Of a stretch of DNA of 64,000 bases, positions 43,229-53,295 are shown piece after piece. The DNA comes from Ustilago trichophora (lineage: Eukaryota; Basidiomycota; Ustilaginomycetes; Ustilaginales; Ustilaginaceae). The translations under genes and the position numbers were made by a program. Location of the stretch: NCBI GenBank assembly GCA_900323505.1, contig OOIN01000030.1, positions 558,001-622,000 of the forward strand, read 5' to 3'. Numbering within the stretch: position 1 is the stretch's first letter; every line of letters starts with the position of its first letter. The notes beneath the pieces were generated by a model, which was given only the letters and a program-made list of their open reading frames with translations, did no database searches and was not told the origin of the DNA.

Positions 43229-46200
43229 TTACAACAGTTGTGGGTCAACTTGACCTTGCGATGGTGCACCAGCCGCATTAGGACGACGACGCAGCTCCAT
43301 CAGCGTCTCGTTGATGTAAGACGACAAGATGTCATTCTGAGACGAGTGTTGCATTAGCTCGTCTTCGACACCTTCGACTGCATCCAGCAATCGGTTGGCC
43401 GCGTCGACGGCCCACTTTTCAGTAGTCTCGTAGTCTTCCTCCTCAGTGCCCATCATGGACAAGCCATTCGCTTCATTGCCACCGTGAGCATCTCCTTCGC
43501 CTGCCTCGGGTTGCTTTGTACGATCCGACGAGCCAAAGTTGGCGGGAAGTGGCAGTCCAAACTTCTCATCACCTTGACCTCGGATCGCTGCTGCGTCTTC
43601 TTCGTCCTCGGCTTGCTCGTCCCGCTTAGAGCCCGCCTTCTGTAAGAGGGAAGCCGCTCGTCGTGTGAGCATGCGCAGGATGAGAATCGAAGTGAAAGCT
43701 GGTCCTTGCGGAGAGAGGCTGTCGTCGTTGCCTGCAGATGGTGTGCGCGTCACATCAATCGCGTACGAGCCGGGATTGTCGACTGTACCGTTCGAAGAAA
43801 TTGCGCTCGTCGGCGCGACGTGCCCGCTGACAGCACCGTTCGCTTGACTACCGCCCCGGCCAGCCTTGTCCATAGTGAAAACAACTTCCGCTCCGTCCGC
43901 GTCCCGCTTTCCTCGCAACATGCGTGCCCCATTGGATGCCTCGGCCGTGACAAGCTGAACTGATTCCCCGGTGTGAGTCGCACCCGAAACTACGTGCAAG
44001 TCATCGTCGACAACAATGTGGGGACGCCCCGATTTTGTCGAGGCGCGAGGCATGTCATCCGACTTGATGTGCGTGAGCACGTGGCCCAACAGCACCTGCT
44101 TCTGCTCGTCTTCGGTTACCGCACCGCTACCTTTGGCATGGAAGTTGCATCGTCTCCATCTGCAGCGACCATCTGCAGCAAAAGTGGCGTGCAACTTGGC
44201 GTGACTTCTCTGCGCCTCGAGCGAGTTGGTTTCGGGTGCGGGGCAGGTTGACCAGTGACAACGGAAAGGCTCGAGCAAATCAATGTCTCTCTCTTTGATG
44301 CTGACGCCCCGAATCACGAATCGCTGCGGTTTGCCGTCTTGCTGGGGCACCACCATAGCTGCTGCTTGCGGGAACACGTGGCTCACCGCCCGAATGAGCT
44401 CAGCTGCCGGTTGCAAAGGAACGCCATCGTTCTGTTGGCTAAATTCCTCCTTGTAGGCAGTCCAGAATTCCATCTGAGTGACCTCGCTATCAGGGTCGCG
44501 TTGAAAGACCATCCTCATCCACGCGATGCCACGTTCAGGCTCCTTGAGACCGAGCAGGCTCTTGCGTTCCGAGGGGGTGAGCTTCTTGCGTTTAGCACGT
44601 TCCTGTGGTGTCTCGTTGGCGATTCGGATCTGAAGCTCGCGTCTCGTGCGCATCGCCTCGATCTGGCGATTGGGTACGCTGGAGAGCCATTCTTGAGGCA
44701 CTTTGAGCGGCATCAGACGCTCCCACATGGTACGTCCGAGCTGCAGATTACGCGAGAGTAGGCGGACAAGCGCGGCGGTCTTGGTGGTTGCGCGTGCACG
44801 CATAGCTTGAGCTGATTGCGAGCTCGTGCTGCCGTTCTGCTGGGAAACTTCGTTCCTGACGGGCGATCGTGATCGACGTGCTTCTGTGTTAAGCGCGGCG
44901 GCGATCCGGATGGCATTGTTGCCAATGCAGACGAGCTGATAGAGCAGATCGAGCGCAGCTTCGAGCAGCTCTGTATCTTGGGTCAAGGGAAGCAGCTCAA
45001 CACATCGCTGCAAGAGACCTGGTGATTGCTCTCCGTTGGGGAGCGTGACTTCGACAAAGGCGGCTTCGTTGCGTTCGATGGCTGCCATGGTGGTCAGGCA
45101 ACGTAATGCCCCGAGCAAGAAGGCGCGGTCGTTAGAGTGTAGCGCCATGGAGAGAAGCGTGGCAAAGATGTCGTCGCCAGGAGACGATCCGTCGTCTTTC
45201 AACGCTGACTTTGCTGGATCCGATGCTGTGTCGTGTCCGTTGGCGAGCGCGACCGCTGATGCCGTGGATGCTGCGCTTGATGCTCGTCGAGTGAGAGCGA
45301 CCTTGGCAGCCAGTGCCTCGAGAATGTCGAGGAAGTAGAGACGCAGCTCTGGGATGCCTTCGATCTCGAGCCATCCATCTTCATGTTCCGGTGATGTTGA
45401 CAATTTGCTTTGCGAAGCATCTGGACTGCGCGTCTGGATTGCCGTGACAGGGAGGCGAAGAACGTCACGAATCAAACCAAAGATGCCCTTTGTCGAAGCT
45501 AGATTGCGCGCATTCGAGCTGTGAATGGTGAGGTTTCGAAGAGCCAGTGTCGCTTCGAGAGCTCTGCGCATAAGCGCGGCGTGGGAAGGATCGAGTGACG
45601 GGTTGAAGGTATCACTCAGAGTCGTTGCTGGTCCGAGCGGCTTGGTGAGGGCTGCATGAGAGATGCTGCTCGCGGCCATCTGATATGTCGAGGTACCCTG
45701 ATGGCCGGCGTCGCCTGGGGCTCCAATACCGAGGTCAGGAGTTTCGTTTGACTGCTCAAAGTACGAGGCAGCCCACATTGTTGGAGGCTGACCAGTGAGG
45801 GCAGCATTGATTCTGCGCACGTATGAGAGCAAGGCATCGACGAGGCCGGGAACGCTGTCGAGAGTAAAGTCGCGAGTCGCCTGATCGCGGTGGTTGGCGG
45901 TGAGCATGACGAGACGCGAAAGGGCCCAATCGATCTGGTTGGGAAGGCCAGACTTGAGAGAGAGGAGGATGCGGTTGCTGGGACCGGGCAAAAGGTAAGG
46001 TGCCTCGTAGCCGTCGCCGATCATCTTGAATCGTTTCAAGGACGCGGAAGGATCGGCAGCCATGTGAGACGCTCTTGTCGAACCGGCGCGCTGCTGGAGC
46101 ATCGATGTTGCGGTATGGGGTCTAGCACCGCTGGAATAATGGTGATTTGAAGATAGTTGCGGAGCTTGCATGTGACGACCATGCGAAGGTAATGGTGCGA

Positions 46201-46408
46201 TTGGGCGCTGAAGGCTGGGGAAAGGTTGGTGTGGAGGAAAGCCAGGTTGTGGATGTGGATGTGGATGTTGTGCGTATTGAGGCATAGGCAGACCAGGAGT
46301 CGGGTGTAGTTGCGATGGGATGAAAGGGAGGTTCTGACTACGGATGACGCCTGGGCTACCTGCCATGTAGGCACCGCCGGCAGGCGACGGATGATGTGGA
46401 TACGACAT
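43229..46408 (-). CDS. RSC complex subunit Rsc9-like (RFX-type, C2H2)
   Basis: A 1059-residue protein starting at MSYPHHPSPAGG (the frame is open upstream only from a TTG). The N-terminus is Pro/His-rich. Residues about 130-560 look like helical (armadillo-like) repeats. At about 625-720 (ERGIAWMRMVFQRDPDSEVT, FWTAYKEEF, ELIRAVSHVFPQAAA) there is the RFX-like winged-helix segment found in Rsc9 and ARID2. After it come two C2H2-like units (FRCHWSTC..H..H and CRWRRCNFH..H). The match is to Rsc9 of the RSC/PBAF ATP-dependent nucleosome remodeller. I see no ARID domain N-terminally. The subunit assignment is good; exact orthology is not proven. Confidence 0.8.
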   Translation of the reverse strand: MSYPHHPSPAGGAYMAGSPGVIRSQNLPFIPSQLHPTPGLPMPQYAQHPHPHPQPGFPPHQPFPSLQRPIAPLPSHGRHMQAPQLSSNHHYSSGARPHTATSMLQQRAGSTRASHMAADPSASLKRFKMIGDGYEAPYLLPGPSNRILLSLKSGLPNQIDWALSRLVMLTANHRDQATRDFTLDSVPGLVDALLSYVRRINAALTGQPPTMWAASYFEQSNETPDLGIGAPGDAGHQGTSTYQMAASSISHAALTKPLGPATTLSDTFNPSLDPSHAALMRRALEATLALRNLTIHSSNARNLASTKGIFGLIRDVLRLPVTAIQTRSPDASQSKLSTSPEHEDGWLEIEGIPELRLYFLDILEALAAKVALTRRASSAASTASAVALANGHDTASDPAKSALKDDGSSPGDDIFATLLSMALHSNDRAFLLGALRCLTTMAAIERNEAAFVEVTLPNGEQSPGLLQRCVELLPLTQDTELLEAALDLLYQLVCIGNNAIRIAAALNTEARRSRSPVRNEVSQQNGSTSSQSAQAMRARATTKTAALVRLLSRNLQLGRTMWERLMPLKVPQEWLSSVPNRQIEAMRTRRELQIRIANETPQERAKRKKLTPSERKSLLGLKEPERGIAWMRMVFQRDPDSEVTQMEFWTAYKEEFSQQNDGVPLQPAAELIRAVSHVFPQAAAMVVPQQDGKPQRFVIRGVSIKERDIDLLEPFRCHWSTCPAPETNSLEAQRSHAKLHATFAADGRCRWRRCNFHAKGSGAVTEDEQKQVLLGHVLTHIKSDDMPRASTKSGRPHIVVDDDLHVVSGATHTGESVQLVTAEASNGARMLRGKRDADGAEVVFTMDKAGRGGSQANGAVSGHVAPTSAISSNGTVDNPGSYAIDVTRTPSAGNDDSLSPQGPAFTSILILRMLTRRAASLLQKAGSKRDEQAEDEEDAAAIRGQGDEKFGLPLPANFGSSDRTKQPEAGEGDAHGGNEANGLSMMGTEEEDYETTEKWAVDAANRLLDAVEGVEDELMQHSSQNDILSSYINETLMELRRRPNAAGAPSQGQVDPQLL

Positions 46409-47450
46409 GAGATGGAGGCTCGGCAAGAAAACAAAAGTTGCCGTCAAGATGAAATGTGGGATAGAGGTGCTAGATCGGTCGAGCGCTCAGTCGGATGATG
46501 GGTTCGACTGCATGAGCTGGGATTTATCAGATCTTCCAAAGATGCGTTGTGTTGTGTGATGTGCTTTGCTGCAGAGATGGTGGAGCGGAAGATTGTGCGG
46601 ATGGTGATGAGCCTGCGACACGAGATTTGATGGAGGCAGAGAAACGCGAGCCACGGATGTCCCAGACTGCGATGGTGAATGACGAGTTGTTTGAGAATCT
46701 GACCTGAACGATAGCCCGGCTGTCCCGAGGCTGAACGAGACGCGAGCTGATATGCCTTTGTCGGGAGGGTATACGTGTCGGATCGTCCCTTTGCAAATGG
46801 AGACCGTGGGTAAAGACAGTGTGTGTTGAGAGCTGAATACGGGACGAGTCGAGAAGAGTTGGATCCGGGCGGTATAGCACGTCGAATGCTGAGGCCAACG
46901 GGCTAGTACGTAAAAGCCGAACGAAGGCTGAGTTGACGTGTGTCTTTGATGTTGATGGAAGGAAAGCGGTTGCAAATGTTGTGATGCTGTTGCAAGAGTT
47001 GCAACCGTGAAAAGCTGTACAGTACGAAGTCACCACGCGCATTTCCAACCATCTCTCGCTTCCATCTACTGCACAGTGTTACTGCCAAAAACAGAGCGGC
47101 CGACCATCCGCCAAAGCTCGATTTCTTCTTTCTCTCGTTTGGGTCGTGTCGTGTCCGAGCAAAGTTGAGGCGTCTAAAAAAAAAAGAAAAAAAAAAGAAA
47201 AAAAAAAAACAATTCGATGTAACAGTTACAATTTATTTTTTAAACTGTCGAAAGGGTCCTTCATCTTATGCATCATACATCAACTGTCGAGACAAGCGCT
47301 CTTCCTTTCTCTCGTCATCACATACTGGACCATCCCAACAAGGAAATCAGCTCGAATTGGAGCAGCAGATCTGACGATCAAGCAATGAAGTGACGGTGCC
47401 TGACACCACTGCGTTGGCAGAGGTGACACCACGTTAGCTTCTCCAGCACC
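46409..47450. promoter_or_regulatory. Divergent intergenic region
   Basis: 1.04 kb between the starts of the Rsc9-like gene (-) and the TFIIB-family gene (+). It contains a CTGTACAGTAC motif (47015-47025) and an A/G-rich run (47176-47209). The open frames on the minus strand here lack domain character. Confidence 0.5.
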
Positions 47451-49526
47451 ATGTCACAGACTTGTCCCGACTGTGGGTCGCGAGACAGTCTTAGCTTCAT
47501 CGCCGAAGCAGGTCAAAAGGTGTGCTCCAACTGCGGAACCGTCGCACATGACCTTCAAGTCTACGAACCTACCACTTTCCACGAGTTGGCCTATGCTCTC
47601 GGCGCTACACCAGAACGTCGACATCGTTCATCTGACTTTCCCGGTCCAGTTGGTCCATCCGGGCGCTACTTTTGGTCGAGCGATCTTGAGGAATCTCGCC
47701 GCCTCAATCAAGTGCTGAGGAAGCCCGAAGTCGATGCTCGCATACAAGGCACTCTCTCCACCCTTGCGCATCCTGGCCTCTTTGAACAAGTCGACTTCCT
47801 CTTCCAGCGCGCTCGCGACGAGTCCTGGAAGACACCCAAACTTGCTTCCGTCAAGCGAGGAGCCAGTGTACAAGATGAATCGCTTTCAGGTGCAGACGCC
47901 TCTTCCTCGACTTATCTGCCCTCTAGCCTGGTCGTACGTCGGGTCAGGTGGGGCAACGATTCACTTCTCCTGGCCACCGCCTGCTGCTATGCCGTGTTGC
48001 GGCGAGAAGGAATTCGAGTCGATCTACAGACAGTCTCGGATGCTGCACAACTTCCCTTCCTCAAGGTCAAGCGTGCCTTCAAACTGCTCAAGCTGCTTGT
48101 TGCCGACGCAATTCGAAACATCAGGCTCGCCAATCCCGATCCATACATTCATCGCATCGTTGCCTTCTTTCACTTTCTCAATTCCCGCACAGGCTCAGTC
48201 AAGGTCAGCGTCAAAGTTGCCAAGATTCTTCAGCCGCTGCGCAGCACGTCTGCCAGCACAACCTCGGCTATCAACACAGATCCCTCTCGTATCCTCTCCA
48301 ACACTCCTTTCGAAGCAGTCGAGGCCACCGCGCTTGACCTTTGCAAACTGTGGTGGCCCAATCGAATCAGCTCCACACAGTCTCCACCTCAACTCGCCGC
48401 ATTTGCCATCGTTATCTTGGCTATCGAGGCCAACGTCAAGGCACCTGCACCAATCCTCGAGATGTTTCGTTATACCCGTCAGGCCCTCGAGTTTGACCCC
48501 ACCCTGGTTCGTTCCCAAAGCACCCTCGGACCGCAGCTCACTACCGACGATCCTTCGAGCAAGAATGCCATCGAATACTACAAAGAGCTGTGCCAAGCAG
48601 TACGACTCGAAGCATCCAAAATTCCCTGGCTCACCGATCTAACGCCCATCCCTCAACAAGGTCGGGCGAAGAAACGCTCTGCGCTACCGAGATCCGTTGA
48701 CTCAAGCCTGGCAGGCATGACAGACTTGGCTCGTCGCGATCTGATCGTACATGCACTGGATGTGCTGGACGTGTGGCGAAACCTGGCATCAAACAGGCCC
48801 GAAGTCGCAGATATCCAACCAGCTTGTCTACATCAACCTCCCACAACAGCGCTCGGCGAAGAAGAGGCTTCATCCCGGTGCATGAAGGACCGTGAAGAAA
48901 GGGATGCCTCGGAGCTCGAAGTTGATGTCGACGAATTCACTTGCTTCGGTTCTGATGTACAGTATCAGAGTCTTGCTGGCTCACCTGGGCGATCTCATAT
49001 CGATGACGAATCTCTGCTCGAAGAGGATGGAGATGGAGAGGCATGGCCGCGCATCCAAACCCGACTGCAAGCGTCTGGGATCCTCGATTCTCCTGCTAAC
49101 TCTGAAGGCGTTGGAAGTCAGCAACATCCGATTGATCTTCTCACCGACGATCAAGTCGATCAAATCCTCTTTGACACCGACGAGCTTGCCCCCATCTTTC
49201 GAACAGATCCGGCTGAGCTTGCTGCATTCGAGCGAGCCAAGGTGGCCGCTGGCGACTGGCCTGCCAAGTCGGAACACGAGCGCAATGCCGAGTTTGCCGC
49301 TTTTGCACGGAGCGTTGTTCGTGATCAGTCGCCCGCTAGACAGAAGAAACGGAAGGATTCGGCAGCCTCTCCTGTCGCAGAAACGAGTTCGAATCCGTCA
49401 AAAGGCGGTCAAATTCGGAAGAGGCAGCTTCAGACATCATCCCTTTCAAAAAGCAAGAAGCGCTCTCGTCTGCCATCCAAGCTTTCTCTCGAGGAACAGC
49501 TCGAAGAATCGGACTGGAGTGATTGA
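47451..49526 (+). CDS. TFIIB-family transcription factor (Brf-like)
   Basis: A 691-residue general-factor-like protein. The N-terminus is a zinc ribbon (CPDCGSRDSL ... KVCSNCGTV, residues 5-30). Two cyclin-like helical regions follow (about 70-240, with LLLATACCYAVLRREG, and about 275-390 with LAAFAIVILAIEANVKAP), the TFIIB core layout. The C-terminal 300 residues are acidic then basic and end in KKRSRLPSKL...EESDWSD. It is longer than TFIIB and more diverged, so a Pol III Brf-type or Pol I Rrn7/TAF1B-type factor are the candidates; I cannot separate them by eye. It is intronless. Confidence 0.75.
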   Translation: MSQTCPDCGSRDSLSFIAEAGQKVCSNCGTVAHDLQVYEPTTFHELAYALGATPERRHRSSDFPGPVGPSGRYFWSSDLEESRRLNQVLRKPEVDARIQGTLSTLAHPGLFEQVDFLFQRARDESWKTPKLASVKRGASVQDESLSGADASSSTYLPSSLVVRRVRWGNDSLLLATACCYAVLRREGIRVDLQTVSDAAQLPFLKVKRAFKLLKLLVADAIRNIRLANPDPYIHRIVAFFHFLNSRTGSVKVSVKVAKILQPLRSTSASTTSAINTDPSRILSNTPFEAVEATALDLCKLWWPNRISSTQSPPQLAAFAIVILAIEANVKAPAPILEMFRYTRQALEFDPTLVRSQSTLGPQLTTDDPSSKNAIEYYKELCQAVRLEASKIPWLTDLTPIPQQGRAKKRSALPRSVDSSLAGMTDLARRDLIVHALDVLDVWRNLASNRPEVADIQPACLHQPPTTALGEEEASSRCMKDREERDASELEVDVDEFTCFGSDVQYQSLAGSPGRSHIDDESLLEEDGDGEAWPRIQTRLQASGILDSPANSEGVGSQQHPIDLLTDDQVDQILFDTDELAPIFRTDPAELAAFERAKVAAGDWPAKSEHERNAEFAAFARSVVRDQSPARQKKRKDSAASPVAETSSNPSKGGQIRKRQLQTSSLSKSKKRSRLPSKLSLEEQLEESDWSD

Positions 49527-50672
49527 AACCAACTGGCTGTACTGTACTTCTCGCCCTTGACTCATAAAAAACCCATTCAAAGACATCAATCAATCAGCTC
49601 GGCCAAAGACGAACGAGTTGAGATATGAATAAAAGCTGAAAGCCGAGAGATGACTGAATGCATGCATGCAATGGCAAAAGGCTTCTCATCGTGAAACAGT
49701 AGGGCACTGACACCGATTCTCGACTTTCTTCTCGACTCCAGAAAAGCGGTGAAGCCAAAAAAAGTGGAGCCAAAAATAAGGTTTTGAAATTGAAAGGGCT
49801 CGATACCATTGTCAGGCCAAATCAGCGAAACAGCAGCGAGAGTCCTCAACGTGATGGTGATGCCGAGAGCGGAACACACGGACCAAAAGGAAACGACAAA
49901 GCGGGCTGGTTGCTTGTCGATGCTCAGAGCTTGTTGAGAATATGAGCGTTCAGCGACCTCTCGACCGCGTGGCTGAGTCACGGACTCGCTTCCGACTCGT
50001 CTACACAGTCACTTGAGAACGCCTCTTTCTGACATTCACACTTCGCACACCTCTGCGGAAGAAGGGAAGGTGCTATCGGTCCATCATCGAAACAGCTTCG
50101 ATGCCCAGGACCCTGATCAACGTGTCACACGACAGTCATCTTGGCTCTCTAAGCTTTCCTTTTCGCAATGTTGGTCTCCGTTTGCCTTCCGGACTCTATC
50201 TTTCCTACGTTTCAAATCAAACATGTTTATCCCCACGGTATCGGACGGGCAACCAATTCTCTCACAAGCATCACTAAGCCGAGTGGTGTAGGTGTTATCT
50301 GGCTCAACTTGCGCGGACGCGCTATAGCCAAACGCTGTGTGCAAACGGCTGGCAGAAAGAGCGGACGTGGCCAAAGTGGTGGTTTCTGTCTGTTCCCACA
50401 TCGGTGCTATGCTTCCGGACTAGGACTCTTCTTTCACCTCAGCTTTCTCTTCGAAATACGAGCGAAGCTCAGTGAGGCCTGTTGGAGCTCAGTCATGGCT
50501 GAGTCGCAGCTACAGACAACAGACTTGTTCAGATATATAGATGAGCACGGCAAAGCAACCATCTTCACCAGAGAGCATCCCTCTTCCGCATCGTTTCTGA
50601 TCTTCATTCCATTAGTCTCAACGCTGTCCAGCACATCCCATTTTCTCCATATCCAAATCGAAAATCTTCACA
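49527..50672. other. Intergenic region upstream of alcohol dehydrogenase
   Basis: A 1.15 kb spacer between tandem + strand genes. It has a CTGTACTGTACT motif at about 49537-49548, right after the TFIIB-family stop. A 131-residue minus-strand open frame (49586-49981) begins with GTG and is not recognised. CT-rich sequence precedes the ADH start. Confidence 0.5.
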
Positions 50673-51980
50673 ATGACTTCTTCTGCACCCGGGGATCTCG
50701 CCACCGCCGCCGTCTCTGGCTACAAGCCTGGCGAGACTGCTATGCACGCCCTTACCTGGCACGGCAAGCGCGACGTCCGTGTTTCTTCCGTCGACAAACC
50801 CACCATCACCGACCCAACCGACATTATCGTCAAGACTACGGGCGCCACCGTCTGTGGCAGTGATCTTCACCTCTTTCATGGAGACATCCCCGACATCGAG
50901 CAGGGCGACATCCTTGGCCATGAAGGCGTGGGCACAGTTGAGTCTGTCGGCGCTCAAATCACCAAGTTCAAGGTTGGCGATCGTGTCGTAGCTTCGTTTT
51001 CCGTCGCTTGCGGTGATTGCAAGTACTGCAAGGATAAGCAATTCACCATGTGTGAACGCACCAACAAGAGTGATAAAATGGAGAAGTTCTACGGTCAGAA
51101 GATCGGCGGTATCATGGGTTATGGACATTTGCTCAATGGGTACGCAGGAACCCAGGCCGAGTACTTCCGCGTTCCCTTCGGCGATGTCAACTGCTTCCAC
51201 TTGCCCGACGAGGTTCCGGACGAGAAAGCTCTGCTTCTGGCTGACGTTGCACTCACTGCCTACCACAGTGTCGTGGATATTGGCTTCAAGGAAGGCGAGA
51301 CCGCCGCCATCTGGGGTGCTGGCCCTATCGGACAACTCATCGCACAGTGGCTCACCAAGGTCTTTGGCGCCAAAAAGGTGATTCTCATTGACAACGTTGC
51401 CCCTCGTCTGCAGTGGGTCAAGGATCGTCTCCCTGTCGAGGTCATCAACTTTGACCACACCAGCAAGGTTGCTGAGGAGGTGATGAACAAGGTACCCGGT
51501 GGTGTCGACGTTTCCTTTGATGCGGCCGGATTCCGCTATGCCAAGTCGTTCCTGCACCGCGCCATGCAGACCCTCTCGCTCGAGACCGACACGCCCGAGA
51601 CGCTCAACGAGGCCATCCGTGCCACGCGCAAGGGTGGACGCATCAGCGTCATTGCCGACTATGTAGGGGTCTGCGGTGGCTTCCTCATTGGTGCTCTGAT
51701 GATGAAGGGCATCACGCTCAAGGGTAACGGCCAGGCTCCCGTCCAACGCTACATGGACAAGGTCATCTCCGAGTACATTGTGACTGGCAAGTTCGACCCC
51801 ACCCTCATCCTTACGCACCGCTTCACCTTTGACGATGTTGCCAAGGCGTACAAGTCGTTTGATCAGAAGCGCATTGACGAGAGCAAGGGGATTCCCTATC
51901 TCAAGGCCTTTATCGAGACCAAGCACTCGAAACCCCGAGCTCAAGGCACGCCTGAGCTTGGACCTGTTCCTGGCGCTTAG
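50673..51980 (+). CDS. Zinc alcohol/formaldehyde dehydrogenase (MDR)
   Basis: A 435-residue medium-chain zinc dehydrogenase. The catalytic zinc ligands are in VCGSDLH and GHEG; the structural zinc loop is CGDCKYCKDKQFTMC (Cys-x2-Cys-x2-Cys-x7-Cys); the Rossmann motif is WGAGPIGQL. The length and inserted segments (YGQKIGGIMGYG, GGQAEYFRVPFGDVN-like) fit the glutathione-independent formaldehyde/alcohol dehydrogenase group. It oxidises an alcohol or aldehyde with NAD(P). Strong codon bias suggests high expression and explains the long open frame on the opposite strand. Confidence 0.92.
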   Translation: MTSSAPGDLATAAVSGYKPGETAMHALTWHGKRDVRVSSVDKPTITDPTDIIVKTTGATVCGSDLHLFHGDIPDIEQGDILGHEGVGTVESVGAQITKFKVGDRVVASFSVACGDCKYCKDKQFTMCERTNKSDKMEKFYGQKIGGIMGYGHLLNGYAGTQAEYFRVPFGDVNCFHLPDEVPDEKALLLADVALTAYHSVVDIGFKEGETAAIWGAGPIGQLIAQWLTKVFGAKKVILIDNVAPRLQWVKDRLPVEVINFDHTSKVAEEVMNKVPGGVDVSFDAAGFRYAKSFLHRAMQTLSLETDTPETLNEAIRATRKGGRISVIADYVGVCGGFLIGALMMKGITLKGNGQAPVQRYMDKVISEYIVTGKFDPTLILTHRFTFDDVAKAYKSFDQKRIDESKGIPYLKAFIETKHSKPRAQGTPELGPVPGA

Positions 51981-52693
51981 CATCCGTTGATCCGACTTTC
52001 TTCTTCTTCTGCCATTTGTAGTCTGGCTCGCATGTCTGTTCTCTCGCATTGGAATTTGATGTTTCTTTGGCTCGAGTTGTCGGCGACTATCTGTCAAGTC
52101 TCTTATTGATCGAGTGTAAAGCAGTCATGTCTGCCTTGATTGAAAGAGCAAGCCCATTGCATGCGAGACGTGATGGCCGAGTGAAATCATGATGCTTAGG
52201 AACAACGATAGGCAGCGCTGACTGAAGCTTCACATCATTGCACACAGTTCAGGGTCCTGTCAGTCAGCTCCTGTCGCTTTGCGCCAAACGATGAGATTTG
52301 CTTTTTACCGCCTTTTTTTTTCTTCTCTTTTTTTGGTCGGTTAAAGTGGAGGATCACTCAGCGTACGGTGAATTAGCTTTGCAACGAAACAGAAGGACTA
52401 GTGTGGACTGCATCAGCTTTGGTGAATGTTTGTGTGACGTTACACAGCGGTACTGTATAGGCAGAAAGATGTATGTCCTTGAGAAGAGAAGGGAGGAGGG
52501 GAGACATTTTTGTAGGAGCTTTTGGCAGCAAGCCTTGAGTTTGCGCAGCTTCCGAGCCTCAATCAAGCTGCTTTTCAAAGCAGATATAAGAACCAGCTTG
52601 CCAACCTCAACTTTTCATCAGTCCCGATATCAAATACATCAACCTTGTCTTTTCTCGACCACCACAGCTTTTTCAATCAGTAAATTATCAAGA
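51981..52693. other. Intergenic region
   Basis: 713 bp between + strand genes. It contains T-rich tracts near 52311-52336 and a GGTACTGTAT motif at about 52449. No gene is seen. Confidence 0.5.
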
Positions 52694-53103
52694 ATGTCCA
52701 ACCTCGATATGTCGTCCGGACCTCAACAGGAAGTTGCAGGAACTCTGCCCAACAATTACTCTCTCGGCGGAGGAAATATGAAAGCCGATCCCAAGGTTCC
52801 TTTGAACACGATTCCCAATCCAGAAGCTGGTAGAGACGATGTAAATACCGGTGGTCGTGGTGGTGATGTTCTTCGTCAGGAAGTACATGCTCATGTAAGC
52901 TTCCCATAGTCTCTCCTATAAGACGTTGAAAGTGCGTATCGTGGGAGGAATCGTGTTTGCTGATATATATATATATATTTTTGATATTGCTACAACAGGA
53001 TATCGACCTGCCAGAGAACAAGCCTCACATGCATCCGGGTGCTAATGAAACTCACAAGCAGGTGCATTCTTCTCAATCCGGTCCCGATAAACCTCGTGTC
53101 TAA
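52694..53103 (+). CDS. Small hydrophilic protein, 2 exons, unknown
   Basis: Exon 1 is 52694-52894 and exon 2 is 52999-53103; the 104-nt intron (GTAAGC...CAG) carries a TA repeat and the junction is in phase 0. The product has 101 residues, rich in Gly, Asn, Pro, His and charged residues, with no hydrophobic core (for example NNYSLGGGNMKADPKVPLNT, GGRGGDVLRQEVHAHDIDLP). It looks intrinsically disordered, like stress hydrophilins. I do not recognise the family. The splicing is supported by the frame staying open and ending cleanly. Confidence 0.7.
52963..52978 (+). repeat. TA dinucleotide run in intron
   Basis: About eight AT units inside the intron of the small hydrophilic protein gene, near its 3' splice site. 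Confidence 0.85.
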
Positions 53104-53295
53104 ATGTGTTCAACCAAAAAAAAAAAGAAGAATTAGTTGACAATCTCAATTCCTGACCATTGTCTCACGTGTGTAAAGATAACAGACAACGAGAATGCAT
53201 CATGTTTGCGATGTGTAGATTGATTGAATTGCTATTCCTGTATCGAGCAGATCTTTATAGATCTAGCTGGAGCATGTCAGAAGGGAGAAATGTTT

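Noticed and set aside
49586..49981. 131-residue minus-strand open frame with a hydrophobic stretch
   Set aside because: It begins with GTG, no ATG is near, and the family is not recognisable. Kept only as a note in the spacer entry.
50604..52097. 497-residue open frame on the minus strand
   Set aside because: It is antisense to the zinc alcohol dehydrogenase and explained by the same codon bias.
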